From Limnanthes douglasii subsp. nivea (taxonomy: Eukaryota > Streptophyta > Magnoliopsida > Brassicales > Limnanthaceae), in contig JAUPFV010000005.1 of NCBI GenBank assembly GCA_036936605.1, forward strand, positions 127,032,453 to 127,096,452: a stretch of DNA of 64,000 nucleotides. Reading direction: 5' to 3'. The notes under the pieces were generated by a model. The model had not been told where the DNA came from. It was given only the letters and a program-made list of their open reading frames with translations, and made no database searches. Position 1 is the first letter of the stretch; each line of letters starts with the position of its first letter. Below are positions 10,321 to 21,584 of the stretch, piece by piece. The translations under genes were made by a program, and so were the position numbers.

Positions 10321-11515
10321 CATGTTGGATCACTTTTTTTGCCACATATGAGGAGAGATGTTGAATTAATCTATGATACATGTGCTACTTGTAAAAAATC
10401 CAAATTTAAGGTTCAATCCCACCGTTTGTATACTCCTTTACATAGTTCTACACATCCTTGGAATGATATATCTATGGACTTTGTACTGGATTTCCTAATT
10501 ATAATTCTGTTTTTGTGGTTGTTGATCGATTTTCTATAATGGAAAACTTTATTGCTTGTTACAAAACTGATGATGCATTTCACATTGTTAATCTGTTTTT
10601 TAAAGAAATAGTTCATTTGCATGGCCTGCCTAGTATGATAGTTTCAGATAGGGACAGTAAGTTTCTAAGTTACTTTTGGAAACCTTTGTGGTCTATGTTA
10701 GGGACTAAGCTTTTATTTTCTACTACGTATCTCCCACAAACTTATGGACAAACAGGAGTATCAAATAGGAATTTTTTCTACACTTCTACGTGCATTAATT
10801 GAAAAGAACTTGAAAAGTTGGGAAAAATGTTTGCCGCTTGTTGAATTTGTATACAATCATTATGCGTATTCTGCTTCTAAGTACTCTCCTTTTTAAAATG
10901 TTTATGGATTAAATCCAATATCTCATTTGGATCTAATTAGTTTTCTTTTGAGTGAAAGAACTAGCATAGATGGAAAAAAGAAAGTTGAACTTGTAAAACA
11001 GATCTATGAGGATGCAAGGAAAAACATAGAAAAGAAAACTGAGCACTATGTCAAACAAGCAAACAAGGGCAGACGTGAGAACGTTTTTGAGGTTGGAGAT
11101 CAAGTATGGGTACACTTAAGAAAGAAAATATTTCGAGAAGAAAGGGAATCAAAATTGATACCTAGAATCGATGGACCATTTTAAGTAACAAAAATGATCA
11201 ATAATAATGCTTATCAACTTGACCTGTGAGGTAAGTATAAAGTGAGTCTTACCTTCAATGTTTATGTGTTGGTTCCTTTTATTACAGATGAAACAGATTT
11301 GAGGTCAAATCTTTTTCAAGTGGAAGAGGATGAAGTAATTATAGATAACACAAGGAGCTTAGAGCGTAAGAATGTGGAAAAACTAGGTGAGCAACTTGAA
11401 CAAGAGGATGAGCTTGAAGCTGAGGACGATCTTGAAGCTGAGGATGTTCTTATTTTGCCAGTTGGTCCAATAACTAGATTGAGAGAAAAACAATTTTCCA
11501 GGTGGTCCATCTAAT
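10321..11515 (+). pseudogene. Old Ty3/gypsy copy, right part: integrase and LTR-encoded tail
   Basis: This continues the integrase split by copy B. The HHCC cysteines (CATCKK), [11 protein letters not shown] and a damaged third motif (QTGVSNR where B has QTEVVNR, so the catalytic Glu is lost) are seen in turn. The C-terminal module follows from about 10927. Stops and indels interrupt it, for example TTTTAA for the GPFEV motif near 11181. The tail inside the LTR carries an extra, tandemly repeated acidic block (EDELEAEDDLEAED). It is colinear with 8430-9600 of copy B but clearly more diverged. Confidence 0.85.
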
Positions 11516-12221
11516 CAGGATAACAAGTATGGAGGTAAATCTTATCAAACCAATTTGGTTTTGATTCAAGCTAATTGATTTCAACAAATGAGAGAGTGTC
11601 TCGATTGTACACTTTTTCCCTTGTTCAAGTTTTGTCCCAATAGGTTTTCTTGATAATGTTTTTAATGACCTAATTGTTTCACTTCACCATTGCTAATTTG
11701 TTGAAATAAAATACCAAGGCCCATCTCCAACAATAGCCAAGTCCTAGGAGAAAGACGAAACTGATTTCAAATTTTATCATTAATATTTTGTATTTTCAAT
11801 ATTAATACATTTCCACGAACAACATTAATTTTGTTCAAGGCATGCATTCTGTTTACAAGAACGGCCTTAATTATTTCAAGGCATGCATTATGTTTCCAAG
11901 AACAACATTAATTATGTTCAACGCTTGTTCTTTCTCCTAAAAAACTATGTACTTAGAATTAAATGGCTATAGTATTTTTTATTCTGAAAATTTTATTAAG
12001 TTTTACTCTTCTCTTGCTGGTGTGTAATATCCACAAGAATATATTTTCTTCATTTAGTGTGTCATATCCAAAGGAAGATAAGTTAGAATATCAAAGGTCT
12101 TTCCACAACCTCTGTGTGGCCTATCAATCCACATCCTTTGATCCTCGAACCCTTTTGGGTTCTTGGTTGCAAAGTTATCTTTATGCCATTAAAGAGTCTC
12201 GATTCCCAGAAGAGCTTATCA
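11331..12221 (+). repeat. 3' LTR of the old Ty3/gypsy copy (~891 bp)
   Basis: It aligns with the LTRs of A and B but with many more changes. It starts TGAAGTAATT after a purine-rich GGAAGAGGA and ends AGAGCTTATCA. It includes an extra repeat of a short stretch near 11800-11920 (variants of CCAAGAACAGCCTTAATT). The 5' partner LTR is not in the window. Confidence 0.8.
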
Positions 12222-12242
12222 GAAGAGATACTAAGAATCAAG

Positions 12243-12942
12243 GGAACCTCGATTGCTTAGCTAAGCAAGAACCTTGGTATAAGAACGACGCCGAAAATAG
12301 GGTGAAAAACTATTTGATAAGTCAAGTTGAACGCAGCGAGTAAAATCCGATAAGTTCAGAAGTTGTTAACAAACACCTATATAGAAACAGTCACTACTTT
12401 TCATTTTCTTAAAACATGATTCCCTTTTACAGTAATTCTTAAAATTTATATATACTTGGAACATCCACTAGATATAAAATGGTAACAATTAAATTTAAAT
12501 ACAAACATTTATAATGGATCATTTTAGATTTCCAAACAAAACAAAAAATACTCGTATTGAATGTATTAAGAAAATCAGATCATTGAGTTTTCTTTCTTTA
12601 ATCGATTGATTAATGGCTGCTCATCTGCCTTTTTTAATCCATCTCTTTAATTTGAATGGTGATATGGACTATGTTTTAATTATTATTTTTTATTCCATGT
12701 CTATTTTTCGAAGCATTCCCATATTCATATCATTCAACCGATACAGACCCAGCCAACAATGTGAACTGAATGGAACCTCCGCCCATTGCTTAGCAAAGAA
12801 AAAACCTTTGTATAAGGAATATTTCATAATGGGATGAAAAATCATTTGATAAGTCAAGTTGAATGTCATGGATAAAACAACTATAAGGAAACACTCATTA
12901 ATTTTCATTTTCTTAAATGGTATCCTTTTACAATGATTCTGA

Positions 12943-13029
<87 letters not shown>

Positions 13030-13310
13030 GTAACAACCTTTAAATATAGAAAGGTACAATTAGACTTAAATAAAACATTAATAATAGTGTCTTTTAGTTT
13101 TATATTTATAAAGGAAACTAAAAGGACTAATATTAAATGTATTAGATCAATTAGACCGTTGAGTTTTCTTTTTTTAATCCATTGATTAATTGGTTGCTCA
13201 TCTACATTCTTTAATCCATCTCTTTAATTAAAATGGTGATGTGGACTAAGTTTTGATTGATATTTGATTCCACATCCATTTTTAGAAGCATTTCCATATT
13301 CATATCACCT
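12243..13310 (+). repeat. Imperfect ~530-bp tandem duplication
   Basis: Unit 1 (12243 to about 12770) and unit 2 (12772 to about 13310) share ordered blocks. These are GGAACCTC..ATTGCTTAGC, TTTGATAAGTCAAGTTGAA, TTTTCATTTTCTTAAA, GAGTTTTCTT..TTAATC and ATTCATATCA. Unit 2 is longer because it holds the (AT)n tract. No coding potential is visible. It could be two copies of an unrecognised element. Confidence 0.75.
12946..13026 (+). repeat. (AT)n microsatellite, ~80 bp
   Basis: This is an uninterrupted alternating AT run. The equivalent place in unit 1 of the duplication has only a short TATATA (about 12449-12454), so the tract expanded after the duplication. Confidence 0.97.
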
Positions 13311-13319
13311 TGTGTCTCA

Positions 13320-14037
13320 TCTCTTATCTCTTGTCTTTTCATTTTATCATCATTTGTCTCACATCGCTCTATTTCATCATGTCTAGTCTCACATATCTCT
13401 AGTAGTACATGTCTCACATGTCTCAATTTCATCATGCTTTTTCTCTTTAGTAGTACATGTCTCACATATTTGTCTTGCATCTCTCTATTTCATCATGTTT
13501 TTTCTTTCGCCTCATATCTCTCGTCGCTCTATTACATAATGCATTGTCTCGCATCTCTTCATTTAGTCATGTCTGGTCTCGCATATCTATAGTAGTACAT
13601 GCCTCACATCTCTCCATTTCACCATGCTTTGTCTCTCTAGTGGTACATGTCTCAAATATTTGTCTTGCATTCTCCATTCCATCATGTCTTGTCTCTCACC
13701 TCACGTCTCTCGTCGCTCTATTACATCATGTATCATCTCGCATCTATTCATTTAGTCATGCCTAGTATCGCATATATCTAGTAGTACATGTCTTGCATTT
13801 TTATATTTCATTATGTTTTGTCTATCTAATAGTGCATGTCTCCTATCTCTGTAGTAGTACATCTCTCGCATCTTTGCATTACATGATGTCTTGTTTTGCA
13901 TATCTCCATTTCATTATGACCTATCTCTCATCTCTCGTTTTGTCTCGCATCTCTCCATTACATCATGTTTGGTTTCACATCTCTATAGTACATATCTTCC
14001 ATCTCTCCATTATATCGTTCATCATCTCGCGTCTCTT
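13320..14037 (+). repeat. ~190-bp pyrimidine-rich satellite, about 3.7 copies
   Basis: The array is built of short CTC/CAT-rich motifs such as GTCTCGCATCTCTCCATTTCATCATG. These form a higher-order unit of about 190 bp. AGTAGTACAT-type landmarks fall at 13401, 13591 and 13780, and a second set at 13449, 13639 and 13829. CGTCGCTCTATTACA falls at 13522 and 13711. Long open frames through it are a side effect of the repeat and not genes. Confidence 0.85.
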
Positions 14038-14038
14038 T

Positions 14039-15358
14039 ATTAACATTAGGGATGACAATGAGTCGGGATGGGTGCGGGTATAGCTAAACCCGTAACCCAT
14101 CCCGTCTATGTTTTTCCGAACCCATACCCTAACCCGTACCCATCGGGTAAGGGTATATTGTTTTCCCACATCCAAACCCGTCGGGTTCGGGTACCCATTC
14201 GTAGGTACCCATGGAAGTTAACTCCTCTCTGACTCGAGAACACTAAGTATATAGATTTATTTTGTAAATTAGATTTTATAAATTACAATTTAAGTTATAT
14301 TATAAATCTTCGAGAGAAAAAGGAAACTTTTTTATTTTAATTAAATTTATAACGATATCTTGAATATGAATTTGATATTCATTCCACAAGTCTTGTATAA
14401 AAAAGAGAGGAAAAATGTTTTTAAAAAACAAATTAAAAATTCAAATTTAATATTTACATTGAAAATTATATGTTAATAAGAAAATATTTTGTTATCTATT
14501 CATAATTTATATATAGTTTTGGTATATGTTAGTACATATTTTTCTTTTAATTTGATTAAAACTATTATTAGATCTTCTAGAATTTGATATTAATTCCAAA
14601 AAATAAAGGAAACATATTTACAAATATCAAATTAAAATATGTTAGTAAATATTCTTTTAATAATTAATATATATAGTTTCAGTAAATGTTAGTAAATATT
14701 TTTGAATTTAATTAATAATATTATTATGAGACAGAAAAATGAAAAATATTTTCAAAAGAGATATTGAAAAATCAAATTCAATATTTAAATGTAGAATGAT
14801 ATTTGTCAAAATGGACTATAATCATTATAAGTAGCAAATATTTTATTTAAATGTAGAATGATATTTGTTTAAATGTAGAATGATATTTTGTTTAATTAAC
14901 AAATTTAGGATGATATTTTTCAAAATATATTGATTATTAAAAAATAAAATATTTGAAAAAAATAAATTAAAAAAATAAATTAAATATTTAAATATAGAAT
15001 AATATTTTTTTAAAATATATTATATATATTAACAAATAATAAATTATTTTTGGTATTACATAATACAAATATTAATATCAGTAATTTTATTTTACAGTTT
15101 GTTAATACTGTTAGATAATTTATATTTTATATAATATTAATTTAACGGGTATCTGTCGGGTATTACCCAATGGGTCGCTAGGTTGGGTATCCGTGAGAAA
15201 TTTCTTAAACCCATAATCCATCAAAAATCCGGCGGGTAGTAAATTTTCAAACCCACAACCCATCCGCGGAAATTTTTTTAAATCCATAACTCATCCCATC
15301 GGGTAGGCTCGGGTCGGGTACCCGCGGGTTTGGAAAAATTGACATCCCTAATTAACAT
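14039..15358. mobile_element. Non-autonomous hAT-type element (14047-15350) with 8-bp TSDs
   Basis: The 8-bp direct repeat ATTAACAT lies at 14039-14046 and 15351-15358. Between them the element starts TAGGGATGACAAT and ends ATTGACATCCCTA, a 13-bp inverted repeat with one mismatch. Subterminal regions are rich in CGGGTA/TACCCG words, as in many plant hAT elements. The 1.3-kb interior is very AT-rich with no transposase ORF, so it must have been moved in trans. TSD length and TIR start support hAT. Confidence 0.85.
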
Positions 15359-15560
15359 TATGTTACACGTGGACATGTCCAAATGTGATATGCAAGACCA
15401 AGTAAACATAGTGTGAGACCAATCTAACTCGGTCTATTGAAAAAAATTAAAAAAAATTAAAAAAATGTATTCGTGACCAATTATATTTTTAGATTTTTTT
15501 TACTCCAAACTGCGATTTCAAATATACGAACTAAAAAAATAATAATGCATAATGTAATAG
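15359..15560. other. Unassigned spacer
   Basis: About 200 bases of ordinary AT-rich sequence lie between two hAT-type insertions. Nothing is recognised in it. Confidence 0.6.
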
Positions 15561-16023
15561 AGCATGAATAGGGGTGGCAATTCGGGTGTTCCCCTGCCCG
15601 ACCCGATCCAGTCCGACCGGGTTTTGTCCGGTCCGAACTTAGAACGGGCCGGGTTTGGTTTCAGAAATTGTAACCCGCAATCGGGCCGGACCGGGTTCGG
15701 ATTTCAAATTTGTCATGCCTGTTCCGGCCCGAAAATCATAACAAATATATAAAAATAATATGTATATATATAATAAAAATAATATATTCAAAAAATAAAT
15801 TAATATATTTAAAATAAATTTAAAAATATTAAAAAAATATTAAAATTAATGTCGCGGGTCGGACCGGGTTGACCGACGGACATTAGCGGACGGGCTCGGG
15901 TTTGAAAATATGAACCCGAGAGCGGGTCGGGCCGGATTCGGGCTCAAGTGTAAAGAAAGCGGGTTCAAGCGGGCCCACCCGAACCCGGCCCGCGGACGGC
16001 CCATTGTCATCCCTAAGCATGAA
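15561..16023. mobile_element. Second hAT-type MITE (15569-16015) with 8-bp TSDs
   Basis: AGCATGAA at 15561-15568 is repeated at 16016-16023. The 447-bp element starts TAGGGGTGGCAAT and ends ATTGTCATCCCTA. The subterminal parts are GC-rich (CGGGTTCGG, CCCGACCCG words) around an AT-rich centre, and there is no ORF. The termini resemble those of the element at 14047, but the interior differs. It is therefore a related but separate family. Confidence 0.87.
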
Positions 16024-16611
16024 CATTAACGACGTTAGGAGAAAAAACCGATTGTTATGTGGGAGTTAAATACCCTACTTAACCGTTATTATTTATAATC
16101 GAAAAATTAAAGGGCAAGTCTGAATAGAGACCCCCCATTTGGTTATAATGAGACCTTTTTATAATGAGACTTATTTTGGTTATAACGAGACCCAAAAAAT
16201 GACCAATTTACTCTTAATATAAAAGATGTATTTCAGCCAAAGTTCATTTTTTCTCTCTTCTCTTCACCAAAAGCTCTCAAAATCGACCAAAACAAAAGTC
16301 AAGATTTCTCAAACCCGAATTTACAAATACGTTAAGATATCAATCCTATACATATTCATATAAATTTTATGCAATTTAGTTAGATATTTTTAGTGATATT
16401 TAGAGTCATAGGTTCTGCCAAAAAAAGTCGAATTTTCATCTATTTGTTGTTGATTTTTAAAAATAAGTTGTAGATATTTGTTAGTCTACTAATTGTCAAC
16501 GTTTTGGTATGAGTTTTGTTGATTTTGGTTGAGTTTTTAAAAATTTAAAGTTCTTGAGTTTTCAAAATTGGGGTTTGTTGCTTGGGGCGAATTGCGAATA
16601 CCCAACGCTCG

Positions 16612-16656
16612 ATTTTGGACAAATCGCGAGCGCCCAACTCGCGATTTGTCCAAAAT
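16612..16656. repeat. Perfect hairpin: 19-bp arms, 7-nt loop
   Basis: The arm ATTTTGGACAAATCGCGAG is followed by the loop CGCCCAA and the exact reverse complement. It lies in the left half of Mutator-type element 1, among further diverged copies of the same words. Its role is unknown. Confidence 0.9.
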
Positions 16657-17661
16657 TGGATGTTGGGCATTCACGATTTTGGAATTAAAATTCAATTCGC
16701 AATTTCTCCAAAATTGCGAAGTAGGCATTCGCAATCAAAGACTTCGCAATTTTCGGGGGACTAGTTATGCTCCTTCGAGGAGTTGATGGAAACAAGCATT
16801 GCTCATGGTGCCATTATTTGTCGTGTGTCTCTATTTCCAGATGAAGCTGCAACACCGTCCCTGTATTATGCTTGGTCATTGTTTTTATTCTTACATAATT
16901 ATGTGGTTTCCAAATACTAAAAGAAGTCCTAATGTGAATCTTACTTTTTATAGACGAATCCATTAGGGAACCAACTAAAGATGACATGTTCGACAAATGG
17001 AAATTGTCACCGAATGTTACAGATTCTCAAATTCAGAGCTTGTGTTCGGAACTTTGCCACTGATTCTTGGAAGGGAGGCGCTTGACTGTATAGTTAGTTT
17101 TGATCAAGGCCTTTTTCGAATATGTATTGGCGTCATTGATACTAATCTCGTACCATATTAATAATTATATGTGAGTGATATGTATTAGTTTTCGTTTATT
17201 AATTTTTTTATAAAATAAATTAAGATGCAGCATATACAATTTAATGTATTGATACTTTATCAAATAATAAATTTATTATTGATGATGAATCGGATTACCC
17301 GCTTGATTTTGTCGTCGTTAGGAAGGAGTTCATCATAGTCAAATTATTAGCAGTTAAAATCGAGCGTTGGGAACGGTCGATTTGACAAAATTATGAGTTG
17401 GGCGTTCGCAAAATTGCCAACATTGAGCGTTCTCTCTTCGTGAATTGGACAAAATTATGAAGTCCGTATTCGCAATGTTGTCAAATTCGCGAGCAATGAA
17501 CGCTCAATGTCGGCCTATTCGAGAATTGTTCACTCTCAATTTTGTGAAAATCGAGCGTTCCCAACGCTCGATTTTGACAAACCAAAACACAATGTTATTT
17601 GCAATTCATAGCGTTGGTAGTGCTATATTCGCACTGAAATTTTAAAAAACACGAAATGTAC

Positions 17662-17763
17662 CTCTTTTTGGGTTTCAAGATGGTCCGTCAAAGACTCATC
17701 CTTCTCTGACAAGAAATCATCCATATTGCCGCTCAATTCTTCGTTTAAATCGCTCAAATCCAT
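17662..17763 (-). CDS. Exon-like 34-codon ORF inside Mutator-type element 1
   Basis: On the minus strand an ATG at 17763 opens a 34-codon acidic reading (it begins MDLSDLNEELSG). It reaches a good splice donor, AG/GTACAT, exactly on a codon boundary at 17662/17661. Upstream of the ATG, toward the element terminus, are pyrimidine-rich stretches and a TATATAAAAC sequence (near 17857) that could serve as a promoter. This looks like the first exon of the element's own gene, or of a captured one. I recognise no family and find no convincing second exon. Confidence 0.3.
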
Positions 17764-17988
17764 GATTCTGGATGTTTTTTTAAAATTTAGTTTAGTTAGA
17801 GAGAGAAAGTTTTAGAAAAAAAAGAAAAAAATTGGTTTTTAGTTAGAACTTTTGTTTTATATATGAAAGGTAAAATGGTCATTTCATATTAACATAAATT
17901 TTGTTTTGAGTTTTGAGTCTCATTATAGCTAAAAAAAAGATCTCATTATAGTCTTGCCCAAAATTAAATAAAAGGAACGTCTGGTTTT

Positions 17989-18010
17989 ATATATATATAT
18001 ATATATATAA
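17989..18010 (+). repeat. Short (AT)n microsatellite
   Basis: An alternating TA run lies just outside the right end of Mutator-type element 1. Confidence 0.9.
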
Positions 18011-18529
18011 AACTTAAAAGCACTTGCATCTAATTTTGATATATTATATAAAACATACTTAATCTTTTGTGATCCTTGTAAAAGTTAAAAATAAAAACTT
18101 AAATTTCTACTTAAATTTCTACTTAAATTTCTTCATATTTAACTAGCATTTCCTAACTCTATCACCAATCAATTTACAGCTACCAGCATTCTTTATGCGC
18201 TAAATAATTGTGAATATCTCAAAAAGCTGTTATTGTTAACACGTATTTCAAATCATGTCTTATAAATGATAAAAAGTATAGAATACAGTAAGAAATGAGA
18301 TAATAATGGAAGTATGAGCAAGTTCTGTTTGTCATATTCACTAAAAAGATCCGAAAGCAAAAGCATATATAATAATGATAGTATGTAGTAACAATTCTCA
18401 CACCTTCAAAGGCCAAAACATAAAATGATCAAACTTCCGTCTGCGTCCTCCATGGTCTAACACAAAACAAAAAGAAAAAACACACCCTGGTTTTGTTCTT
18501 TAGATATAAATATATAGAGTAGGTATGTG
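18011..18529. other. Unassigned AT-rich spacer
   Basis: About 520 bases lie between two Mutator-type elements. I see a short direct repeat (ACTTAAATTTCT near 18100-18130) and no gene. Confidence 0.5.
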
Positions 18530-20191
18530 TTATTTATAGGCTAAAAAGCACCTCTGGTCTCATGTTTACCACTTGTATCAACTTGGTCCCCTTCCTTCAA
18601 TCATGCATAGAATTCATCTCCATCTTTTTTTTAAGTTGCATTTTCAGTCCTCCCGCACATGTGAAGCTTGTGAGCGTGACACGTGGCATCAATTTTTGTT
18701 GCAAGAATGGTCCCCCAATTGTTTTTTCCAAAAATGCTCCTTAGCATTCCATGTCAGCAGCCATGTCACCTTCCATGTCACTTTTACCATTTACCTTCAA
18801 ATTTTACCATTTACCTTCAAATTTTACCATTTACCCATTAACTTAATAAACGGACCGGGTCGAATCCTAATTTAATTAAAAAAAAAGCTTAAACCCAATA
18901 TAACCCAGCCCAGCTAGTAGCAATATAACCCGACCCGTTTCTTTTTACCCAAATCAGACCCGTCGTCGTTCTCGTCGTGGCCTGGATCCTCTTCCCTCTA
19001 CCTATCTCTCTCCTCTTCCATGGCGTCTCTCTCTCCTCTCTCTTTCCTCTCTTTTTCTCGAAATCCAATATTATCCAAGTAGAAGAGAAGATGACAGAAG
19101 CAGAGAGAGCACATTCAGACACAAAAACAAACTCTGTTTTTTCTCTCTTTTTTAATCACAATAACAAAACAGGAACATCACGTTGATTTTACAGTCTACC
19201 TAACAAAGCAACGTTTTCTCGTCACATTTATTTTGCTATTTTTAATTAATTACGTAATAGTTAAAAAATTCTTTTGCTATTTATCATGAATACGAAAACA
19301 GACCATCAAACGTAGAAGCAATCGCATAGTAAGATGAGATTGTGGTGCCGAATTAGGGTTTGGTCTTGTTGGAGGTGTCAGTTACGTCGGTGGTTCGGAT
19401 AGGAATTTGAAGCTGGTTTTTGGTGTCGGGTTAGGGTTTTGGGTCGGGAAATGAGTCGGATATGGGTATAGTTTCGAGTCTTATGAGGAGTACTTAGAGT
19501 CACTGTAATTTGAGTTTAGGGTTTCAATTCGAGGATTGTAATTGTAATTGATTCTTGAGTTTTCAGCTTTATGAATTCTATTTTCGATTTCAAAGTTAGT
19601 ATATGTTTTTGATTTACAGTTCTTAATCTGATAATGGAAGAAAATACTGAACATAATAAAAAAAAGAGAAAAGAGAGAGAAGAGAGAAAAAACCCCATGG
19701 AAGATGAGAGAGGTAGGTAGAGAGAAGAGTATTTGAACCACGACGAGAACGACATGTCTGATTTGGGTAAAGAGAAACGGGTCGGGTTATATTGCTACGG
19801 GTTGGGCTGGGTTATATTGAGTTTCGGGTTTTTTTAATTAAATTATGGTTCGACTCGGTCCGTTTATTAAATTAATGCGTAAATGGTAAAATTTGAAGGT
19901 AAATGGTAAAATTTGAAGGTAAATGGTAAAATTTGAAGGTAAATGATAAAAGTGACATGGCTGCTGACATGGAATGCTAAGGGGCATTTTTGGAAAAAAA
20001 AGTTGGGGCCATTCTTGCAACAAAAACTGATGCCACGTGTCAAGCTCACAGGCTTCACATGTGCGGGGGACTAAAAATGCAACTTAAAAAAAGGATGGGG
20101 ATGAGTTCTATGCATGATTCAAGGAAGGGGACCAAGTTGATACAAGTGGTAAACATGAGGGACCACGGGTTCTTTTTAGCTCTTATTTATA
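18530..20191. mobile_element. Mutator-type element 2 (18539-20182) with ~520-bp inverted repeats and 9-bp TSDs
   Basis: TTATTTATA is repeated at 18530-18538 and 20183-20191. The left arm (18539 to about 19060) and right arm (about 19655-20182) are long imperfect inverted copies of each other. Matching landmarks include CATGTCAGCAGCCATGTCAC, TGACACGTGGCATC and TTCTCGTCGTGG. Long arms plus a 9-bp TSD fit a TIR-type MULE. The ~600-bp centre has no transposase; it contains TTAGGGTTT-rich sequence reminiscent of plant 5' leaders. It would depend on a transposase from elsewhere. Confidence 0.85.
18782..18835 (+). repeat. 20-bp tandem repeat in the left arm of Mutator-type element 2
   Basis: TTTTACCATTTACCTTCAAA is repeated about 2.7 times. 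The inverted arm has AAATGGTAAAATTTGAAGGT about 3.6 times (19881-19945). The two arms therefore differ by one unit. Confidence 0.9.
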
Positions 20192-20830
20192 TATAAAAAG
20201 CAAGATTATAAAAAAGAAATTGGCTGATAGGTTTAAACAGAAAGTGAACTTGTTAAATTATAATCATTTATCGGAATTTGGTGAACGGGTAAGCAAAATC
20301 GGTTAGCAGAAGTGTTATTCTACTCGCTATGAAATTCTGATGCCATGAAATTTATAATGGAGATTCGATAAAATACAATGGACAGAGTGCAACGACTGGA
20401 TCTCGGTGAAAAACTCTAGCATTTTTCTTTTTTTATACGTAAATATTTTTTGTGCAAAAGGCATGCGTTATAGATGGTCATCCGCATTGGTGGTGGGGAT
20501 TCCGGAGCTAGCAATAGCGATAACAAAACCGGTCCGTAACCAAGGTGAAATTGGCAATAGCGATTAAAAGAACCCGGTCTGTAACGAAGGTGATATGCTA
20601 ATGTTGCACGAGATGACTATAAATAATTAGGCGTAATTTATTATTTATAGTTGCTAATAGATATAGATAAATAAAAAACAAAACGTTCATATAATAAATA
20701 AAAATAAATATGTTCATACTCTCGTATTAATAATAAATGCCACTAATAAATATTTATGAGTCCAATAAAATATTATTTATTAATATTTAACGTCATATTA
20801 ATAAATATTATTTTATTAAGTCCTCCTTTC
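20192..20830. other. Unassigned region with a 43-bp tandem duplication and a possible LTR remnant
   Basis: GCAATAGCGAT followed by ACCGGTCCGTAACCAAGGTGA-like sequence occurs twice (20511-20596, period 43). From about 20628 to 20730 the AT-rich sequence shares ordered words with the LTR-like sequence at 38265-38587. These are GCGTWATTTATTATTTATA, GATATARATAAATAA, AACGTT and CTCGTAT. It may be a remnant of the same LTR family. Confidence 0.35.
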
Positions 20831-21584
20831 TTTTTTAAACAAAATTTACATTAATTGCAAAGTTTTCATTTGGAGAATCCTCATCTGGGATTATAGACAT
20901 TTCTTCATCGAATTCGATTCAATTGAAGATGTAAAAATCTTCTGGAAAAGATTAGTTAGGCCTATAGGTAATCTTTCGGAATTTCATCCCAAAATTGAAT
21001 CCCCAATTTCTCATGTTTGGATATCAATGCCTAAATTACCAGAAGGAATTCATTAAGAACTTAAATCAGAATGAATTAAGGAATAATCAATATTTTCACC
21101 CAAATAAATCTAAAGATATTTGGACTAAGAAGATTAAATAAGTTATAGTTAATTCAGAAACTAACAATCTTGAAACTACTACTGAAAAGAAACTGAAAAT
21201 ATTGAAAGTAATTTGAGAAATATGGACAATTCCTTAAATCTATATGATTAAAGTAAAGAACTAACCAATGTTTAAATTCTCAAACCGAATTAATAGTGAA
21301 TAATAACCCTCTTGATATCACCAATACGGATGTGATTGAAATATTGGAAATTTATTTAATCCACTAAGTAAAGATCCATCATATATTGAACTTGAATCTT
21401 TCGAAAGTAGACAAACTCTTAGTCTCCCTACCTCACCAAGTAAAAAAATAGTTACTGAAAATAAACTTAATAAAAAACAACTACGAAAACTAACAGAACT
21501 AAATCTAAAAGTCTCAAGTGCAACCTTATTAACAAACCCCCGTAATATCAAAGGATCTCTTAGATCCTCTTCATCAAGAACCAA

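Larger units (their letters stand above)
16103..17968. mobile_element. Mutator-type element 1 (16112-17959) with 9-bp TSDs
   Basis: AAAATTAAA is repeated exactly at 16103-16111 and 17960-17968. The element ends are GGGCAAGTCTGAATAGAGAC and, inverted, GGGCAAGACTATAATGAGAT. They are followed on both sides by further TATAATGAGAC words, so the terminal repeat is long but degenerate. A 9-bp TSD with G-initial ends points to the Mutator superfamily. The interior carries a family of words such as CAACGCTCGATTTTG in both orientations, a perfect hairpin and one small exon-like ORF. There is no recognisable transposase. Confidence 0.8.

Noticed and set aside
13257..14083. Ser/Ile-rich ORFs of about 100 codons as small proteins.
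   Set aside because: They only translate the CTC/CAT satellite; the frame is open because the repeat lacks stops in that phase.
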